Shown piece after piece: positions 1 to 7,951 of a stretch of DNA of 11,859 bases. The stretch spans positions 1-11,859 of the forward strand of contig CALCVH010000004.1 in the NCBI GenBank assembly GCA_937907585.1, in the 5' to 3' direction. The position numbers and the translations under genes are program-made. The notes below the pieces were generated by a model that ran no database searches, was not told where the DNA came from, and worked only from the letters and a program-made list of their open reading frames with translations. Numbering within the stretch: the stretch's first letter is position 1; every line of letters begins with the position of its first letter. Source of the DNA: an uncultured Bacillota bacterium (GTDB taxonomy: Bacteria > Bacillota_I > Bacilli_A > Izemoplasmatales > UBA1188).

Positions 1-667
1 CTAAAGGAAGTTTGTTGTCGAAGCCTTGTGGAACACCATCATAATCAGAAAAAGATCCAACGTGTGACGCTTTAAGTGCGGTTCCCCAAGTTTTATTAAT
101 TTTATCTGGTTCGCTTGTGTGAATACCTTCAATGCTTTGATTGTTTGCGCCTGCTCTACCAGATACTGTTGTGTTGTATTCATTAGAGTCAGGTCTATTT
201 GATGTTTTAAATATCACATATTTATCTTTATTATTAACATCACGGATAGTAACTTCAAACGATTCAAAATCAGAGTCAGAATATTCATGACCATAGTTTG
301 GTTCGCCATATGGTTGAACTTTGGTTGGAACAATAAACCATTCTAAGATGTTGAAGTATTTAGTTAGATTATCTCTATTTAGATGTGTTTTAAATGTAAA
401 TACAGTATTAGATGATTGAGTTCCTAAAACTAAAACTTCATCTATTGTATTTACAGTATCTATGGTATCTGAATGGTTATTGATATTGTAGGTATCAAAT
501 AAAGGATCTATCTTTTTAAATTCTACTGTTCCTCCGCTTGTATCAACTATATCATCACATGTAAGAACATCTTCTGTAATAGCTGTATCAGCATTAACAA
601 ATAAACTTATCGGTATGATAACTGAACATAGAATGATTAATATTAAGAGAATTATTCTTTTTTTCAT
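1..667 (-). CDS. Secreted protein, N-terminal part only (gene runs off the left edge)
   Basis: The reading frame opens with ATG at 667 and stays open for 222 codons to the window edge with no stop, so the gene is cut by the boundary. The N-terminus (MKKR, then about 19 hydrophobic residues, then VNA before Asp27) is a clear type I signal peptide with likely cleavage after Ala26, and there is no lipobox. The start is supported by AAAGGAG 8 bases upstream, and the ATG lies 15 bases after the permease stop, so it is the last visible gene of the operon. Residues about 94-170 resemble residues 58-126 of the 894-residue surface protein encoded at 4111-6795: an Asn-Leu after Leu-x-Arg, a hydrophobic strand ending Val/Thr-Pro, then a Tyr-Ser...Asp-Phe-Glu stretch. 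I do not recognise a named family. A surface glycan-binding role is inferred only from context. Any C-terminal anchor would lie outside the window. Confidence 0.85.
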   Translation of the reverse strand, partial: MKKRIILLILIILCSVIIPISLFVNADTAITEDVLTCDDIVDTSGGTVEFKKIDPLFDTYNINNHSDTIDTVNTIDEVLVLGTQSSNTVFTFKTHLNRDNLTKYFNILEWFIVPTKVQPYGEPNYGHEYSDSDFESFEVTIRDVNNKDKYVIFKTSNRPDSNEYNTTVSGRAGANNQSIEGIHTSEPDKINKTWGTALKASHVGSFSDYDGVPQGFDNKLPL

Positions 668-682
668 ATTTCTTCTCCTTTA

Positions 683-1555
683 CTAGCCCTTAAGTCCACC
701 TAAAGTGGCTGTACCTACTATCTTCTTTTTAAATGTTAAGAAGATAATGATAATAGGAAGGGCAACCAGAATGCAGGCTGCCATAATGTATGGGACACCA
801 GTAGTTTTATTACCAGCTCCTGGGAACTGGAAGGTATATAAGGCATATGCTGCTGTTGGATAACTTGGGAAGTAAATTAATGATGCTTGCCAGTCGTTCC
901 AGAAAGTAATGAATTGTAATAATACTAAAGCAAAGAATGTTGGTAGTGCCATTGGAAGCATTATTCTAGTAAAGACACTAAAGTTTGATGCTCCATCAAC
1001 AAATGCTGCTTCTGCATAAGACCAGCTTATGCTTTTAAACATCGCGTAGAAGATTAAGAAGTTAGTGCCACCAAAACATATCTTCATAAGATAGATTCCC
1101 ATCATATTATCGTAGAAACCTAGAGCTCTCATTATTTGTAGTTCGGATGGAAGAGTTCCAACAACTGGTAATATCATATTGATAACCACAATAGAATAAA
1201 TGATCTTACCAACTAAACACTTATACTTCGCAACAACATATCCTACAACACAGTTAGTAAATACCATGATTGTTGCGCTTATAAACGCATATAAGAATCC
1301 ATTTAAGAATAGTTCAGGTAAATACGCTTCACGAGTACCTTGTATTGTTACAGATAAGGCTTTGAATACATCAAGATAGTTTTTAAATAGCCACTTCTTA
1401 GGAAGTCCAAACGGCGATGAAATATATTCAAGTCTCGCTTTTAATGATGTTAAGAATGTCCATCCAAAAGGAACTATTAAAGTGATTGTATAAACAACTA
1501 AGATAATGAAGATTATTATAGCAAATGGGGATGTTAGAATATTTCTTTTTTTCAT
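683..1555 (-). CDS. Carbohydrate ABC transporter permease, MalG/LplC type (CUT1)
   Basis: This 290-residue membrane protein is one of the two permease subunits of a sugar importer in the cytoplasmic membrane. It has about six hydrophobic helices: one near residues 11-31, four between about 83 and 220, and one near 256-274. The binding-protein-dependent transport signature, the EAA loop that docks on the ATPase, is visible from Glu182 to Pro201 (EAA...DG...I.LP). The Gly-rich C-terminal end, with a Gly-Leu-Lys-Gly finish, is typical of MalG-like CUT1 permeases, and the length is normal for the family. The ATG at 1555 follows a GGGGGAG ribosome binding site that directly abuts the TAG stop of the MalF-type gene. 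The order binding protein, MalF-type, MalG-type is the standard one. The substrate cannot be read from the sequence; oligogalacturonides are inferred from the GH28 gene in the same operon. Confidence 0.95.
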   Translation of the reverse strand: MKKRNILTSPFAIIIFIILVVYTITLIVPFGWTFLTSLKARLEYISSPFGLPKKWLFKNYLDVFKALSVTIQGTREAYLPELFLNGFLYAFISATIMVFTNCVVGYVVAKYKCLVGKIIYSIVVINMILPVVGTLPSELQIMRALGFYDNMMGIYLMKICFGGTNFLIFYAMFKSISWSYAEAAFVDGASNFSVFTRIMLPMALPTFFALVLLQFITFWNDWQASLIYFPSYPTAAYALYTFQFPGAGNKTTGVPYIMAACILVALPIIIIFLTFKKKIVGTATLGGLKG

Positions 1556-1566
1556 AAGCGCTCCCC

Positions 1567-2490
1567 CTAGAACTCTGCCCCTGGCCCATATTTTTCTAGT
1601 AAGTGTTTAACAAGTAAAGTAATAGGCGCAGCAACAATAGTGAATACAACACCAAAGGCACTTGCGTATGGATAGTTAGCTAAAGAGGAGTTTTCTCCAA
1701 CAACCTTAATAAACGTATAATATCCAAGCGTGCTAATATCTTGCGGAGCGAAGTTGCCATAGAAGTTATATATAAAACATTGATTTGTAAATAACCCCGC
1801 AACACCCGCAACTATAAATACAGTAATAGTTGGGAAAATTAATGGGAATGTGACAAGCCAAAACTCTTTCCATAAAGAGATGCCTTCTAGTTTGCCTACT
1901 TCGATCAAGTCTTGTGGGATTCTCATCATCGCACCAATATACAAAATGATATTAGCTCCTAAATTTACCCAAATATTATAAAAAAGCATTACACCTAATT
2001 TTGTTTCGTCAAAGAAAACATTAGGAACGTTTAGCTTTCTCCATTCACAATACAAAGGAATAATTTTATCCACAAAGTATTTATACATTAAAGTCATTAT
2101 GATAGTAGATAGCATTTGTGGTAAAAACGCCATCACTTTAAAGAATTCTGAACCAGGAATCTTTTTATATATTAAATATGTTGTGAAAATGGAGACTGGT
2201 AATGTAATAAACAAACCTACTAAATAAAAGATAAAAGAGTTTTTAAATGAATAAATTACTTCTGCATCATGAAATATATTGTAAAATACCCTTCTAAAAT
2301 TGGTAAATCCAGCAAATCTATAAACTCCTGAATCATATTCCTTTAGTGATAATAATATTGAATTAAGTTTTACTCCAATATTGAAAACACAAAAGAAAAT
2401 AATAGGTATTATCAGCATACAAAAAATAAATATTATTCTTTCTTTTTTACCAGCAAGTCCTCCACCTTTTTTCTTTCCTATATCTTTCAT
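1567..2490 (-). CDS. Carbohydrate ABC transporter permease, MalF/LplB type (CUT1)
   Basis: This is the 307-residue partner permease of the sugar importer. A short Lys/Gly-rich cytoplasmic N-terminus is followed by a helix at about 18-38, an extracytoplasmic loop of about 40 residues, and five more hydrophobic helices. The EAA loop is recognisable but degenerate at its start: Glu197-Val-Gly-Lys replaces the usual EAA, with Gly203 and the terminal Phe-Pro at 215-216 followed by a second Phe-Pro. This degeneracy is common in MalF-type subunits. The short N-terminus resembles UgpA/LplB rather than enteric MalF, which has extra helices. The gene starts 2 bases after the binding-protein stop, and its ribosome binding site (GGTGA) lies inside the last codons of that gene, so translation is probably coupled. 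The C-terminus ends Gly-Pro-Gly-Ala-Glu-Phe. Confidence 0.95.
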   Translation of the reverse strand: MKDIGKKKGGGLAGKKERIIFIFCMLIIPIIFFCVFNIGVKLNSILLSLKEYDSGVYRFAGFTNFRRVFYNIFHDAEVIYSFKNSFIFYLVGLFITLPVSIFTTYLIYKKIPGSEFFKVMAFLPQMLSTIIMTLMYKYFVDKIIPLYCEWRKLNVPNVFFDETKLGVMLFYNIWVNLGANIILYIGAMMRIPQDLIEVGKLEGISLWKEFWLVTFPLIFPTITVFIVAGVAGLFTNQCFIYNFYGNFAPQDISTLGYYTFIKVVGENSSLANYPYASAFGVVFTIVAAPITLLVKHLLEKYGPGAEF

Positions 2491-2492
2491 TA

Positions 2493-4109
2493 TTATTCAC
2501 CAGAATAAATATTTCTCCAGTCTGATTCTCCACCAGTTCTTAATGCGCTTAAATATTCATCAACAGTAATATTTCTTGTTTCACTATTTTTAAAGTTATT
2601 TAATGGGTTATTTAAAACTATACCATTAGATGTAGTACAGCTCCATTCCCAACCCATTTCATCAAAGTAACTATAGTTTTTAAAGATTAAAGGGTTATCG
2701 CATAGGTTATAACAAACATCACTAGATTTAGATGCTTCCCACATAGTTCTATAGTAATATGGCATTTGAGCTAAATCATCTTCACTTAACTCATAATTCA
2801 TAAATCTAATAATTCCGCATGATCTAGTACAAATTGATAATGCTTCATCAGAATTTAAATATGCGAGGAACTTCTTACATGCTTCTGGTTCATTAGCGTT
2901 CTTTCTAATAGCAATACATGAACTAGCAGATGATAAGAAATATGTAGTCTTAGTTGCTGTTGCATCGCTAAACCATGGGAAAGGCATAACTCCAAAGTGT
3001 CTATCTTTATAATCATCAGACATATCAGCCATTTCAGTTAAAGTGTTCTTAGCTTCGTTATACCAGTGTCCGCCATCAATGAAGAAAGCGATTGGTTTAC
3101 CGTTTCCGTGTTTAGAATTTTCAATACTCATTAAGTAAGTATCTTGCGCTGTTAAGAAGTCCATACTCGCAGCGCCAGCTTGTGAATCATAGTAACCACC
3201 TTCAATTAGATCTTTCGCAAATTGAAGAGCGTCTTTTTTACCTCTTGTATTTCTAAGTAGATAAGCATTAGCTTTAGTAATTGTAGTTGGCGAATCATCT
3301 CCTTCAAAAGTATATGAACCTTCCATAAACTTAAAGGTGTTAAATACTTCTATACCATCTTGCGCTATAGACATAGCGTGAGCGAAGTGTTGAGTATATC
3401 CGTTGATTGATGACCAAGTAAAAGGAATAATATTATTTTTATTCATTCTCTTCAATAATTCTTGGAACTCTTCATATGTAACTGGTAGACCATCATCATA
3501 AGTTCCCTCTATTCCATCTTGTCCAACGCTCAAGTCTCCAGATAAATTGCACCAAGAGCCATCCTTAGCGATAAATAATCTCTTGCTATTGAATAAATCT
3601 CTATCATAGTTTAATGAATAGAAACCACCGCCAAATGGAACGTTATAATATTTACCATCATAACTCTTACAATAGTCATTCATATCGCTCCATATCTTAC
3701 TTGCGATAGTTTTAGTTTCAGTAACAGGAATTAAAGAATCTGAAAGATATTCATTTAAAGGTGTTGTTAAAACATCTGTTATATCCATAAACTTATCGTT
3801 ATCTATAAAATCATATAGATTTACTGATGTATAATACATATCTTGTGGAATAACATCAATCTTTCCATAGAGTGTACTACCTGAATATGATTTATTGTAA
3901 TCGACAACAACGTGGTATTCAGGATACATTTGTTCAAACTTCTGAATAGCTAAATCTAACCATTCTCTTCCCCAACCACCTTCGTAACATCCAAAATTGA
4001 TAATAGTTTTGCCTTCGTATTTGTTAGATGTTGTTGTACAACCTAAAAGTCCAAACACGATACAAGCACTAAGGATAAATGTGATAAATAAACGAGATAT
4101 CTTTTTCAT
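2493..4109 (-). CDS. Extracellular sugar-binding lipoprotein of the ABC importer (family 1 solute-binding protein)
   Basis: This 538-residue lipoprotein should capture the oligosaccharide outside the membrane and deliver it to the two permeases encoded next. The N-terminus is a lipoprotein signal peptide: MKKISR, a hydrophobic core, and the lipobox Leu21-Leu-Gly-Cys24, with Cys24 as the lipidated residue, followed by a Thr/Ser linker. A WxxxxxxxFExxYPEY-like segment soon after is typical of UgpB/MalE-like family 1 proteins, as is the late stretch with Ala-Ile-Arg-Lys, Ala-Cys-Lys-Lys-Phe and Ser-Asp-Glu-Ala. At 538 residues it is longer than MalE (about 400) and closer to LplA/YtcQ-type proteins of Firmicutes, which transport complex oligosaccharides. 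The start is set by AAAGGAG nine bases upstream, and that site lies inside the last codons of the surface-protein gene, only one base away. The ligand is unknown; pectin fragments fit the context. Confidence 0.95.
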   Translation of the reverse strand: MKKISRLFITFILSACIVFGLLGCTTTSNKYEGKTIINFGCYEGGWGREWLDLAIQKFEQMYPEYHVVVDYNKSYSGSTLYGKIDVIPQDMYYTSVNLYDFIDNDKFMDITDVLTTPLNEYLSDSLIPVTETKTIASKIWSDMNDYCKSYDGKYYNVPFGGGFYSLNYDRDLFNSKRLFIAKDGSWCNLSGDLSVGQDGIEGTYDDGLPVTYEEFQELLKRMNKNNIIPFTWSSINGYTQHFAHAMSIAQDGIEVFNTFKFMEGSYTFEGDDSPTTITKANAYLLRNTRGKKDALQFAKDLIEGGYYDSQAGAASMDFLTAQDTYLMSIENSKHGNGKPIAFFIDGGHWYNEAKNTLTEMADMSDDYKDRHFGVMPFPWFSDATATKTTYFLSSASSCIAIRKNANEPEACKKFLAYLNSDEALSICTRSCGIIRFMNYELSEDDLAQMPYYYRTMWEASKSSDVCYNLCDNPLIFKNYSYFDEMGWEWSCTTSNGIVLNNPLNNFKNSETRNITVDEYLSALRTGGESDWRNIYSGE

Positions 4110-4110
4110 A

Positions 4111-6795
4111 CTAATACTCCTTTTTCATTTTTATATTTCTTACTCTTAAGATAACTGCGATAGAGCTTAATAGGATAATTAAAGTTAATACGCTAGATGA
4201 ATAGATAGATGATGAACATCCTTTATTCTTAACTGTAACAGTATATGAATTAGTAGAGGTGTTGCCTACCACATCAGTCGCAACTATTCTAACTTCATAA
4301 TTTCCGGCTTGAGATACATCAAATCCATCATTATAAATAGGAACTATCTCACCATTTAAATAGACTGTAGTTTTAACTTCAATTGATTTATTAGAATTGT
4401 CTTTTATAGTAAAGTTGTTTACTGATACAAAATCACCGAGCTTACAGCTTACATTTGAACTACCTATTATTATTTCTGGAGCTTCATCATCAATGATTTT
4501 GCATTTATATTCATATGTTTGATTAGTGTTATTAATTGAAACTGTATAGATGATTCTATAAGTACCTAAATCTTTAGGTGTAAACTTTGAATCAACTACT
4601 TCTATTTCTTCATCATTAAATAATACTGATAGAGTTCCACTAGAAATAGTGTTATTGTATAGGTCTTTAGCTTCAGGCATAACAAGCGATACTTCATGAC
4701 CTACACTACCGATTAAATCTTCAACTTCAGTAAAGTTTACAACTGATTCCTTCACAACGAATAATATGTTCTTCTTAATAGTAAAGCCTTTATCTGTTTC
4801 AATCTTTGCGGAAACATAATAATCTTTTAGTTCGTTTAAAGCGATTGTTAGAGTGTTTGAATTATATGAAGTAGTTGAATCAACTAATGTTACGCCCGCT
4901 TCATATACTTCAACAGTGAAAGCTGATTCAGAAGTGAAGTATCCTTTTGGAATAGAAATGATGCTTCCTTTAAGCGCTAGAACACGTACAGTATCATCAG
5001 TAATGTTACATCCATTATCTAAAACAGTGTTCTTAGGTACATCTTTAATAGTAATTACTGGTAAGTTTTCAAATACCATAATATTTCTATATGCTTCTAA
5101 GGTTATATCTGAATAGGTATAAACGTATTTAATATTATAAGAACCATCACCATTAATATAGTTATCTTTATTGTATGGTTTATATTCTCCTTCATCCTTG
5201 CTCATAAGGATAGAAACACTTGTTGGTGATACTACATCTCCTGTAAAGACATTCATGATATAGTAATCAGAGTTTAGTGGTCTTGTAACACTACTATAAT
5301 CACTAATTACTATTGATTCAGCGAGTCCTTCTTTTATCTTTAAACAGTATTCAGAGACATTATAGTTTTTAATGATTGTAGTTTTTCTTCCTAGTAAATC
5401 TATAGATGTATATGTAAATGTGTATTCTCCTTTAGATTCAAACTTATAGTTTAGATTTTCTGCATTATCTAAATTTAATACCTCAACGCCATCTTTTTCT
5501 ATTTTGAGATTAACATTAGGCAGTTCATCTTGAACATTATTAGATATCGTATATCCTGCATCAATACTTTCATATAGAACATATATTCTATCAACGCCTT
5601 TAGGTTTTAATATTGTTCCACCTTCAGACAATACTTCAAATGAATATTTATATGATGTAGGAGTGTTGTATACAGGATCTACTAAAGAATAATAAATGTT
5701 GTATTTACCTACTTTATCAGGAGTATAGGTCATTCCTCTTTCGTAATCTCTTAAAGATAAAACAACATTTCCTAAAGAATCTTCTATCTTAACTTTTCCA
5801 TTATAAGTTTCAAAGTCATATGAATTACCTTCTGAGAAGAATAGTGGCTTAGGAATTGGGAATTCAACATCTTTTACTGCTTTAGTGTTGTTTTTAAGAT
5901 AGTAGTTATCTACTATGCTTTTACCACCAACAGTCACAAGTAATATTGATGGGCTATCAGTAATCACTTTATTAAAGCTGACTTTGAGTGTTACATCCCT
6001 AGGATTATCAAATCCATTCCAAATGGTTCTAACTACATTATCTTTATCATTTCTTATATAATCTGGCTTATCAAAATCACGGATTCTATATCTTCTTTCT
6101 CCGCTATTTGATTTTGTATATTTATCTGTTAGAGTCCACTCTTTAGTTGGATCATCATCAGCCCACTTATATCCTGTATCTGCGTATAATGCATTTTCAG
6201 TTTTATCATAATAGATGCTGATAACACCATTGCAGCCTCCACTAAAGGTGTTTCCGTTCTTATCATAGAAAGGAAACCACGAATAGTCTGCGCCATATCC
6301 ATCAAAAGTATATGGAGATATTGCGCTATAAGTATCAGATAGATATGTACCATCATCAGGATCTGCAGAATAGGTAATATTACCTTGGTGTTCACCAAGA
6401 AGATCTTGGTTTTCTCCTTTAGCCATAGCGTTTATGTAATAGTATTTTGGAGAATCGGCTTTTCTTGGAGAAAAAGATATTGTCATAGTTTTTCCTTTTG
6501 AATCACTTAACGTGAACACTAGATTCTCAAAATCTGGAGAATATTTTGTACCATTACCTCTTTCTGATGGTGTAATCACAAACTGAAAAATAGGTGTTTC
6601 TAAGTTGCTTCTTGATAGATTTAAAGATTGAGAAAATGAATTGACATTACTAGAATCAATAGTATATCCAGCATAGTCAACATTATCATAGCTTTTAATC
6701 GTAGGAGTGAACTTTTCATCCATTTTAAAATTAAGGCTAGTGCCTATAAGGATTGTTGATGCGATAGATAATAACATTACATTAAATAGTTTCAT
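4111..6795 (-). CDS. Large secreted, membrane-anchored surface protein with Ig-like domains and a KGC C-terminal signal
   Basis: This 894-residue protein is predicted to be exported and held at the cell surface. Residues 1-21 form a signal peptide or anchor (MKLF then a hydrophobic core). Residues about 40-300 form a beta-rich, aromatic module with no family I can name; its first part (58-126) is shared with the secreted protein at 1-667. Several beta-sandwich, Ig-like domains follow, at roughly 310-390, 395-480, 485-575, 685-766 and 768-856. Their repeated pattern is Gly-x-Tyr-x-(Ile/Val/Phe) near the end of each (Gly363, Gly456, Gly551, Gly744, Gly831). The last domain ends in a VGN-type strand, as in bacterial surface Ig domains. 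The tail is Lys858-Gly-Cys860-Ser-Ser-Ser, a hydrophobic helix (about 866-883) and a basic end. The nearest ribosome site, AAAGGAG, is 14 bases from this ATG, which is longish, but an in-frame TAA just upstream excludes an earlier start. The role is probably glycan binding for the transporter (inference). Confidence 0.88.
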   Translation of the reverse strand: MKLFNVMLLSIASTILIGTSLNFKMDEKFTPTIKSYDNVDYAGYTIDSSNVNSFSQSLNLSRSNLETPIFQFVITPSERGNGTKYSPDFENLVFTLSDSKGKTMTISFSPRKADSPKYYYINAMAKGENQDLLGEHQGNITYSADPDDGTYLSDTYSAISPYTFDGYGADYSWFPFYDKNGNTFSGGCNGVISIYYDKTENALYADTGYKWADDDPTKEWTLTDKYTKSNSGERRYRIRDFDKPDYIRNDKDNVVRTIWNGFDNPRDVTLKVSFNKVITDSPSILLVTVGGKSIVDNYYLKNNTKAVKDVEFPIPKPLFFSEGNSYDFETYNGKVKIEDSLGNVVLSLRDYERGMTYTPDKVGKYNIYYSLVDPVYNTPTSYKYSFEVLSEGGTILKPKGVDRIYVLYESIDAGYTISNNVQDELPNVNLKIEKDGVEVLNLDNAENLNYKFESKGEYTFTYTSIDLLGRKTTIIKNYNVSEYCLKIKEGLAESIVISDYSSVTRPLNSDYYIMNVFTGDVVSPTSVSILMSKDEGEYKPYNKDNYINGDGSYNIKYVYTYSDITLEAYRNIMVFENLPVITIKDVPKNTVLDNGCNITDDTVRVLALKGSIISIPKGYFTSESAFTVEVYEAGVTLVDSTTSYNSNTLTIALNELKDYYVSAKIETDKGFTIKKNILFVVKESVVNFTEVEDLIGSVGHEVSLVMPEAKDLYNNTISSGTLSVLFNDEEIEVVDSKFTPKDLGTYRIIYTVSINNTNQTYEYKCKIIDDEAPEIIIGSSNVSCKLGDFVSVNNFTIKDNSNKSIEVKTTVYLNGEIVPIYNDGFDVSQAGNYEVRIVATDVVGNTSTNSYTVTVKNKGCSSSIYSSSVLTLIILLSSIAVILRVRNIKMKKEY

Positions 6796-6814
6796 AACTT
6801 ATCAACCATCTCCT

Positions 6815-7942
6815 TTACAAACGAACTGGTTTTCCAGTTCTTATACTCTCATAACATGCATTAATAACCTGCATTGTCTTTTTATGTTCAGACATACTGA
6901 TAACAGGCTTATACTCTTTGTTATTTCTAATAGCTCTCGCAAATTCTTCTAAATATAATTTTCTAGTTCCTGAAATATCATAAAATCTTGGGTTAACTCG
7001 ATATTCAAAGTCCTCAAAACGCAATTGTTCTGTTGTATTAGGATTATATAGATCACTAATGATTGCACCTTTAGTTCCAGAAACAGACATTTCAACTTGT
7101 ACAGCTTTTGGATAATGGCTTAATCTATCTTTTGAGAGAATAACATTATCCTGTTTATATTCTCTATTAGCGTATGAAGGATCAAGTGAAACGATAGTGC
7201 CATTTTTAAGTTTACCTATGATATAGACCATATCTTCTACTTTTGATTCTTCTCTCATGTTAGGAGCTACTTCAGCATACACGCTTTCAAACTCACTGTT
7301 TGTTATGTATCTAACTAAATCAAATAGATGAGGGTGATCTGTCATCGCGCCGCCTCTAAATCTATTATCATTATCTCTTAACGGAACCACCTTACCATAA
7401 GATTCTAAAGGGTCGTTTACCCAAGAATTCCAAAACAATGTAAAATGAGAATAATTTAAAGCGTTTATTGATGTAACTTCGCCAAGAACACCTTCTTCTA
7501 TTAAGCTCTTAATACGTTCAACAGCAGCATACCAACGCATTTCAAGTTCAATGCTTACTTTGATACCACTTTCTTTTTCTAGTCTTATCATTTCATCATA
7601 TTCAGCCATATCAAGTGTTGGTATCTTCATCATGATTACGTTTATCTTATTTAATGCGCATAATCTAAATTGATCCATGTGTTCTTTATTACTGCCACCA
7701 CAAATACAAAGTTCAATTTCAGGATGTTCTTTAATCATTTGAGCATCATCTTTGTAACAATCATATTTATCAAATAGATGCTTGTTCGCATATCTTTCTT
7801 CTAACTGATGGCGTTTTTCATCAGATAAAGATACAGCAACGATTTCAAATAAAGGGCTTGATTCAATCGCATCAAACATTCCTGTAACATGACTATTTTT
7901 AAAACTCATTATTCCAACTTTTATAGGTTTAAAGTCTTCCAT
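6815..7942 (-). CDS. Gfo/Idh/MocA-family oxidoreductase
   Basis: This 375-residue protein is full length for the family of NAD(P)-dependent sugar oxidoreductases and related glycosidases. The Rossmann-type N-terminal domain covers about 1-125 and the alpha/beta C-terminal domain the rest. The usual glycine-rich dinucleotide loop is replaced: after Val-Gly-Ile comes Met-Ser-Phe-Lys-Asn-Ser-His. That recalls the subgroup with a Ser-Phe...His loop rather than GxGxxG. The usual Glu-Lys-Pro motif appears as Met105-Lys106-Ile-Pro108, keeping the lysine. The active-site region GG-Ala-Met-Thr-Asp202-His-Pro-His205-Leu-Phe-Asp208 keeps the expected HxxD. The C-terminus ends YES...V-x-L, as in many members. 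A TAGGAGGAC site overlapping the upstream stop sets the start, with a 9-base gap. A parallel is YteT beside the ytePQ/ytcQ-type rhamnogalacturonan genes of Bacillus subtilis. The substrate is unknown; a galacturonide or its product is inferred. Confidence 0.9.
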   Translation of the reverse strand: MEDFKPIKVGIMSFKNSHVTGMFDAIESSPLFEIVAVSLSDEKRHQLEERYANKHLFDKYDCYKDDAQMIKEHPEIELCICGGSNKEHMDQFRLCALNKINVIMMKIPTLDMAEYDEMIRLEKESGIKVSIELEMRWYAAVERIKSLIEEGVLGEVTSINALNYSHFTLFWNSWVNDPLESYGKVVPLRDNDNRFRGGAMTDHPHLFDLVRYITNSEFESVYAEVAPNMREESKVEDMVYIIGKLKNGTIVSLDPSYANREYKQDNVILSKDRLSHYPKAVQVEMSVSGTKGAIISDLYNPNTTEQLRFEDFEYRVNPRFYDISGTRKLYLEEFARAIRNNKEYKPVISMSEHKKTMQVINACYESIRTGKPVRL

Positions 7943-7951
7943 TTAGTCCTC

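Noticed and set aside
1..183. A 60-codon minus-strand frame starting with ATG near 183
   Set aside because: It lies in a different frame inside the longer secreted-protein frame that begins at 667 with a signal peptide and a strong ribosome binding site, so it is a shadow.
2381..2569. Plus-strand frame of 62 codons across the permease/lipoprotein junction
   Set aside because: It is antisense to two well-supported genes and has low-complexity composition. The other plus-strand frames (4853-5116, 6707-6952, 9159-9509, 10732-10941) are rejected for the same reason.
6129..6398. An 89-codon minus-strand frame
   Set aside because: It is fully inside the 894-residue surface-protein gene in another frame, has Met/Ile-rich composition and no ribosome binding site.
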